Source of the DNA: Carnegiea gigantea
Taxonomy: Eukaryota; Streptophyta; Magnoliopsida; Caryophyllales; Cactaceae
Length of the DNA: 64,000 nucleotides
Assembly: GCA_029747015.1 (NCBI GenBank)
Contig: JAKOGI010002752.1
Coordinates: forward strand, 24,644-88,643
Direction of reading: 5' to 3'
Shown here: in pieces, positions 58,215 to 64,000 of the stretch
How positions within the stretch are numbered: position 1 is the first letter of the stretch
Layout of the letters: every line of letters starts with the position of its first letter
Program-made: the position numbers and the translations under genes
Notes under the pieces: model-generated
The model's input: only the letters and a program-made list of their open reading frames with translations
Database searches by the model: none
What the model was told of the DNA's origin: nothing

Positions 58215-59741
58215 TGGGGATGGGTATACGTGGCAACATGATGATAAGATGGAGTGACTGATGCTTTATGGACCTCCTGGACATCATCTAAGTGAGGCAT
58301 AGTTTAGGTGCACTCAGCACCTAAACTATTATGATCGTTTCAACTCTTCTCTCCTGCCCTTTTTATTTTCTTTCTTTCTTTCTTTTTGTACATAGTTATG
58401 GATACTTGGGATAGTGATTTTCTATGGGTGACCAATTTTGAGGTGAACTTTCGGATTTGTTAAGCCGAGATGGCTATTATCACCTCTGTTTGATTTGTGT
58501 ATTTTGTTTTATGTGTGTTTGTTGGTGGTGTGTTTTGTTTTATGAATATTTATTGGTGTTGTTTGATTTTGTGCTTGTTAGTGGTGTTACAGGTTTGTAT
58601 ATACCTGTGAATTTATATTTGGTTTGTGGTTGGATTGCTTATGTGCTTGCTTTTTAGTGCCTTAATTCCCACAATAAGGATGTTGTAGAGTTTTGGTGTG
58701 GGGGTCAGGTGCCCATTTGCACATATTTTTCGAAAATTTTGGAAAAAATTCAAAAACATTTTCTTTTTCTTTTAGGATTTGTGTGCTTTCTTTGGTGATT
58801 GTGATCCATGTGGCTAGTTCATTGACTTATATGTAAATAGAGTTTGCATGATGAGATGTTGCTCACTTTACCGTCAATTCTTAGGGTCTTGTTGTTACAT
58901 TAATATGTGAACTTTTTATTTGTTGAAGTTGCCTTTTAAGCACCTAAAAATGTGAAAAAAAGGGGAAAAAAGAGGAAAAAAGGTCTAAAAAGTAAATAAA
59001 AACCCGGGCACCAAGTTCAAAGCCACTATCTTTATTTCATATCTTTAATTAGATTGAATATGTCCTATTTTACTTGATTATGCATCTGCTTGGGCAATGA
59101 AATAAGTGCTTTGCACAATGAATAAAATCACTTCTTAGGAAAGGCCTGAATATTTGTAAGTCAAATGGATTTAGGGTGTGTGTGTTATTATTCTTTAAAA
59201 AAGAGGAAAAAATGGAGCAAATAAGGTGATTAAGTAAGAAAATAAGGACCGTGTCGATGTTAGCAACTTGATTTATAAGGATTAATACACATTAGCACAT
59301 ACACCAAGGTGTACATATCATTGCATGTTGTATGTGGGGTGAAAAATGAGAGTCGGGATGCTTCTTTTCACTTAGATGTGTTTTGATTATACATTCTATT
59401 TGTATATACTTTTGTGGCTTGGTTACTAGGGTGATGTAATTGCCTAAGTTATGTACATGGTTTCCTAATTACTTGTATATATGTTTATGTGTTGAAAAAA
59501 TCAAAAAGATTTTCTTTTGTTTTTGAAATGATTTTGTGGGTATTTCACTTGAAAACCTTTACGAGACTTCACTCGTCCACTTGGAAAACCGATGGGTTTA
59601 AAGCGCTTGTTGCATATGCTAAATGCAACTGTAACTCCTATGAAAGTGTGTAAGGATGTTCTTTTTCTTATTTTCCATTTCTTTTTAGGTAGTTTAGATA
59701 CTTTTACTCGAGGATGAGCAAAATCTCGGTGTGGAGGTAGT
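58215..59741 (+). other. Non-coding 3' internal region of the gag-only element
   Basis: No recognisable gene. It includes GGTGTGGGGGTCAGG (58697-58711) and ends in a purine tract, TCGGTGTGGAGGTAG (59726-59740), next to the 3' LTR. Confidence 0.65.
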
Positions 59742-60979
59742 TGTTCGGGCTCAAAATGTGCAAATCTTATACTCCCATACTATTTAGATTTAGCACATAA
59801 TAATTGTTAAATTAGTTGTTTATTAGTAGTTTGTTTTGGCTTTGCAGGTAATAAAGAGAATTTCTCAAATGGTGGAACAGGTGTTAAAATACTTTGAGAG
59901 ATGGCCGTGTTAACCCGAGTTTACCCTAGCGGATAACCCGGGTTAACCATGGAGCAAACCCAGGATGGTAGGCACAGAACTACTAAGAAAAACAAGGAAG
60001 AAGAAGAGGGCAGAGGGTTGGCACGAGGTGTCTGTGCCATGTGGCACGACTGTTTTCCCCTGCTTCTGTTGCTGGCTTCTAGAGATTTGGCACGGTCTGC
60101 CCGTGCAATTGGGCACGATTGTCCGAGCCTACTGCATCGGGATCTATTTAAAGCGCTTTCCATTTGTATGGGTGTAATTTTTAGGTTTTAGGAATAGGGT
60201 TTAACTAGGGTTTAGGAGAGATTATTGTAGATTTTTACTTTCATTTTTTGTGGCCACAATTGAAGAGGAATGAAGTTTTGATGTAAGTAGATGTCTTTCT
60301 CTCTCTTTAATCTTTATTTTTATTCAAGTTCTTGCTTTGTTGACTTTGGTTTACTAGTTTAATGCCCAAATTTACATGCCTTTGTTTATTGTTGGATTGA
60401 AATTAGTGCTTCCATTTCCTAATCATGTTTTGATTTTCTTGTTTACTCTTAATATCTCATTCTCTTTCTTCAAAAATGCAAATTTCAATCTATTTCTTTC
60501 TCCACCATCTTAGGATTTGAGAATTCCCTTTACAAGCTTGAGTTTTTTTGGCTCTCAATGGGTTAGAGTTGGAGTAATTGAGCTAGATTAGTGAAAATAA
60601 GTGAAGAGTCTACCTCCAATCATCACTCACTTGCTCCAACAATGGAGGCTAACTTCCATCGTTGGATTTTCAAGCTTTTAAAGTAATACTCTTTCTCTCT
60701 CTCTCTCCCCCCCCTTTTAATTGGTAAATTTGATGCTTTGTTAGTTAATTAGATTCTTTGCTAATTATTATTAGTTATTATGATGTTCGGAGTTGATTTA
60801 GTTAATTATGCTTGTTTTAGCTTAGTTTAATTAACCATGTTTAGACTAGAAATTAGAATTGGTGAGTAGTTAATTTAGTTAATCATGCTTAGTGGCCTCT
60901 ATTGTTTTTCCTAGGTTAGAGTTGGGGTTGGAAATAATTAGTGACTTGATTTCTCACTACCCTAGAGGACGACAAATTT
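59742..60979 (+). repeat. 3' LTR of the gag-only element
   Basis: It begins TGTTCGGGCTCAAAATG. Similarity to 55014-56258 runs to GACAAATTT at 60979, where MULE sequence resumes. Confidence 0.85.
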
Positions 60980-62160
60980 TTCCACACCCCTCTAATCTAA
61001 TTTTTCCACACCTCATCTTTCGATGCGCCTCTGCCTACAACCCTAAGCGCGGCCACACAACACCATCATCATCTGGCTTTGAACCGCTGTCCATATTGTC
61101 TACATCTGACTCATCCAATTCCTTATCACAACCCCACAAACCTCCCCTGTGCTTTGCTGAATTCGATGTCACTCCCTTGCATGTTCCCTACCCCAACATC
61201 TCAATGACAACCCTGCTAATCACACATAACAACTTCAATAGTTACTATCCATCCTTATAACCACATTTGCTTAATAGAATAAATTACAAAATATACTGCC
61301 AATAGAAACATAACAAAATTACTAAATTTACTAATGTACATTGCTCCCACTTATTTCTCTACAAACATAAACAAACTTGTATGACCGTTACCTCCACCCA
61401 AGGTTGTATCTCCATCACCAAGCATCCACGTACCCTCAGTCCAGGGGAGCATGACATGCAAGTTAACTACTACTGCAACATTACTGTCCTCTATTGCTCC
61501 GGCATACTGACCCCTTCCCCTACAACATACATATATGCATGATCATTGTCCCTTTCATTAAGTTCACTAGATCCTAATCACCTGCACACTGCCACGACAC
61601 CCTTTGATCATACTTCAAAGTATACCAAAATTTCTATCCCCTAGACACTTCACCTATTAACCCCCACCGCCTTCCTAACTCAATCGGCATTGATATTATC
61701 TGCAATCCATATACAATCATTACTCCCTCCCTTATACGCCACTACTCTATTCACTCCATTGTCCAAGGACCTACTCTATCCAACATACATAAGCAATTCC
61801 CTAATTCCAAATAATTCGCCCCTACCAACCATTGCTTCTATATTCTACACTGCCACTTATACTACCTTCTTGATAGCCTCTCTAACATAACAAAAACACA
61901 AATACGCCTGCAAAATCAATTCATTCCATCAGGTTGGTATGCAAATAAGAACAAACTACCATCTCATAAATGCTTGACGTACAACGTTTAACATATTATT
62001 CATTTTATCACTACACTAACCATTACCTTACCTATCATTGCCTCTCATAAATAAAACAATGTCACAATATCATCCCTCACCCTCTTAATAGACAAGATAG
62101 ATATCCCAAGCATATAATTCTGCTCAATACATTTTGAATACAATAACATCCCCACTTTTA
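60980..62160 (-). other. MULE internal DNA, possible transposase N-terminus
   Basis: Minus-strand frames near 61030-61200 are acidic (DESDVDN..., SKPDDDG) and could be the N-terminal region of the transposase whose rest lies below 55013. Stops are frequent. From 61260 to 62160 I see nothing recognisable. Confidence 0.4.
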
Positions 62161-62310
62161 GAGCTTCACATCATGGGATGTCAAGCTGACTTTGATAGCG
62201 TCACATCCTAGGGTGTGAAGCTCATTTTTACATCTTCACATTTTGGGATGTCAAGCTTACTTTTATGGCTTCGCATCTTGAGATGCCAAGCTCAATTTTA
62301 TAGCTTCATA
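62161..62310. repeat. 36-bp palindromic minisatellite in the MULE
   Basis: Four degenerate units start near 62161, 62198, 62233 and 62269, each of the form GCTTCACATC-TGGGATGTCAAGCT followed by an AT-rich spacer. Each unit is a near-palindrome, and the second has TCACATCCTAGGGTGTGA. The rest of the MULE right arm (62311-63057) has no recognisable gene; a 71-codon frame at 62624-62839 is unlike known proteins. Confidence 0.75.
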
Positions 62311-63057
62311 AACGAATATATGATCACAGCTAGCATTATCACATAAATCAGCCCTTCACCACAATCATCACACAACCCATGTCGAGACCTCACTTTTCCA
62401 TTAACCAACTCAAATACAAACTAACCAGCCCTATTTCATGCATAAACACAAACGCTTCATCATTTTGCAACACCCATAATATAAAGGAGAAAATCAATAT
62501 TTACCTTTTAATGGGATTCAAATTTCTAATAATATTGACGCATCTCTTAATTACGTAAGCTTATTTCCATATATATGAAGGTCATTGTGATTTACCCCAT
62601 TTCCTCAAATTTTTTAAATTAATGTGAAACTTGAACCAAACCACATACCTTACACTTCCATGGCTGATCTACCCAAGGGTTTATCTAGCTCCTTCAATAT
62701 CGGCCATGCTTCATCCTCTATTGCTGCCTACACAGCAACCAACACCATCCGCCTTGCCAACCTTCAACCCCACTACTTCACATCTCGAGGGGAGCTCAAG
62801 TTCCACATCTACAGCACCCAAACTTCCAACTCGAACTAACAGAGATTGAAAGAGAGAGATGTGAACAGTGCGAGCTTCTCATAGGAGCTTCCTCTACTCC
62901 TTCTCAGTCTCCAGCTCCCCAGTAAGCAGCCTAGAACCATCTCTCCTTTTCCCTTCCAAATACATTCCCCATTAAATGGTAAAATGGGTAGCACAATACC
63001 TAAGCCTTTGCGACCTCATTATTTTTGCCTGAACGTGGGACTCCTTTAAATTAACAC

Positions 63058-63113
63058 TTAAAAAACTACCTGGGCTATTATAAATTTGCCCAACACGTTT
63101 TAGGTATTTTCCC
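63058..63113 (-). repeat. Right terminal inverted repeat of the MULE
   Basis: Its reverse complement starts GGGAAAATACCTAAAACGTG and has GCCCAGGTAG at 39-48, matching the left end. Confidence 0.85.
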
Positions 63114-63122
63114 TAGATGTTA

Positions 63123-64000
63123 AGCTTGAGGGAATAGTTTGGTTTCCCAATCTTTTACATAGTACACCATTGACGCCTTTATTTCCTTTCATATCCCAAA
63201 AATGAAAGAAGAAAACAAAGGCTCACAAGATTCATGGTTGTTTTGGCGACGATGTTCCCCAAGTCTTGGATTTTTAATGCCTAATGGTTGGAATGTAAAT
63301 ATAAAAGGGTCAAATTAAGTTTGCTTTGTGGGCTTTTTCTACAAGGTCTTCAAATGTTTTCAGGAGAATATGTGAAATGATGTTAAAACTTGTATAATTT
63401 CTTAATAATTTATAGAAATAGTGCTATATAAAAAATTACTGTTAAAACTATTGAATATAAATCATGATACGTCCACTAATGTTATTCTTACAGAAACTAG
63501 ACAAAGGTCAAGCAATCCGAGACATCAAGCTAAAAAAAGTTGACTGCAGTTTGGCAAGATGTAGGTAGAGTTGGTAGACTTATTGCCTTTCAACATTCTT
63601 ATTTTAAGATTTTCCTAGCGAGTATGGATGTTCATTAGAGAATATGCCATTCTTAGTAAGAGTGTTACTTCGATAATTACTTGTTTTGTAGTTGGGGATT
63701 AGTTTTATATTTGTTCGTTTTTGTATTGGTTGGTGCTCTTTGAGAGTTCTTCTAATGCTTTTTTTCCCCTTCTATTTATATTTCATTGTTCTGTAATTTT
63801 TAAGGCACAATACACCTGCCACATATGCATACAACTGATAGAAGATAAACAACGATACTCTTGTGAGTAAGATTATTGCTGGATCGCTTAATGCTTCAAC
63901 TCTGTTGGCTTACAGTCTATTTGGATTGAGGTACTTACAGTCTGTTTGGATTGAGGTAGAGAAGGGAAGCCGAGGGGAATGAAGGTTAATGAACTCTCAT
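63123..64000. other. Unassigned right flank with a 25-bp duplication
   Basis: AT-rich DNA without recognisable genes. CTTACAGTCTATTTGGATTG... (63909-63933) is repeated at once (63934-63958) with one change. GTTTGGATTGAGG followed by a purine-rich run resembles the start of some plant MITEs, but the window ends before a second end could be seen. Confidence 0.5.

Larger units (their letters stand above)
55014..60979 (+). mobile_element. Gag-only LTR retrotransposon inside the MULE
   Basis: LTRs of 1,278 bp (55014-56291) and about 1,238 bp (59742-60979) flank an internal part with an Asp-tRNA primer site (56295-56312), a gag-like frame and a second unknown frame, but no protease, reverse transcriptase or integrase. 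The right LTR lacks the last 33 bp or so, and no target duplication is found, which suggests a small deletion at that border. The primer site and gag style relate it to Athila/Tat-like Gypsy elements. It must have relied on a helper. Confidence 0.85.
49280..63113. mobile_element. Large Mutator-like element (MULE)
   Basis: The outer 48 bp of both ends are inverted repeats with 39 matches (GGGAAAATACCCAAAAAGTG inward from the left, GGGAAAATACCTAAAACGTG from the right). Flanking nonamers TAGACATTA (49271-49279) and TAGATGTTA (63114-63122) match at 7 of 9 positions, as expected for an aged 9-bp MULE target duplication. A MuDR-type transposase remnant lies inside on the minus strand. Total length is 13.8 kb, or about 7.9 kb without the inserted LTR element (55014-60979). 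Other contents are a plus-strand degraded reading frame and two minisatellites. Confidence 0.85.

Noticed and set aside
60892..61260. 122-codon plus-strand frame
   Set aside because: It starts in the 3' LTR and runs across the border into MULE DNA, and is antisense to the likely transposase N-terminus.
62624..62849. Two overlapping 71-72-codon frames in the MULE right arm
   Set aside because: Two frames open over the same stretch and no recognisable motif. Possible but unsupported.

Overview
The window is nuclear DNA of a flowering plant, probably a eudicot. The evidence is one typical plant host gene, the cytosolic 40S ribosomal protein S23 gene with its introns at 44843-46526, inside AT-rich DNA that is almost entirely transposable elements. 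I cannot name the species. I see no rRNA or tRNA genes, CRISPR arrays or bacterial-type genes.

Layout. 1-853: unassigned DNA with a duplicated hairpin. 859-3354: a short, degenerate Copia element on the minus strand with TAAAG target-site duplications (TSDs). 3360-6550: AT-rich duplications, a small MITE and a SINE-like sequence. 6552-13220: an old hAT-type element split by a long-LTR Gypsy element on the minus strand (6851-12432, TSD CAACT). 13406-13663: a Stowaway MITE. 14170-14535: an array built from a TTTAGTGAACAATAG-type motif that also occurs near 4.3-5.9 kb.

15347-20288 and 39653-about 40700: two parts of one decayed endogenous caulimovirid (plant pararetrovirus). It was split by element A, an Athila/Tat-like Gypsy element (20289-39647, plus strand). 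The 5' LTR of element A was itself hit by a 550-bp hAT MITE (21318-21867) and by a related but more complete Gypsy element, B (21991-31880, minus strand, TSD AAGAA). Element B keeps recognisable gag, protease, reverse transcriptase, RNase H and integrase. Element A keeps gag, protease and an additional downstream reading frame but has lost the rest of pol. All of these genes carry stops or frameshifts.

41444-44150: a (TA)42 microsatellite, an hAT end, a second copy of the 4.8-kb MITE family and unassigned DNA. 44650-46700: RPS23 with its promoter. Downstream, a tandem duplication of 3' flanking DNA is interrupted by a MITE (47018-47448) and a 5'-truncated LINE (47449-48583).

49280-63113: a large Mutator-like element (MULE) with long terminal inverted repeats and an imperfect 9-bp TSD. 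It has a degraded MuDR-type transposase on the minus strand, a convergent degraded reading frame on the plus strand resembling plant-mobile-domain/DUF1985-type proteins, and two internal minisatellites. A gag-only LTR element (55014-60979) is inserted in the transposase. The last 0.9 kb is unassigned.

The relative order of insertion can be read from the nesting: virus, then element A, then hAT MITE and element B; MULE, then its LTR element; hAT, then the long-LTR Gypsy. RPS23 is the only gene that looks functional. The strongest leads are the split pararetrovirus with its putative promoter, and the MULE with its non-transposase reading frame and minisatellites.
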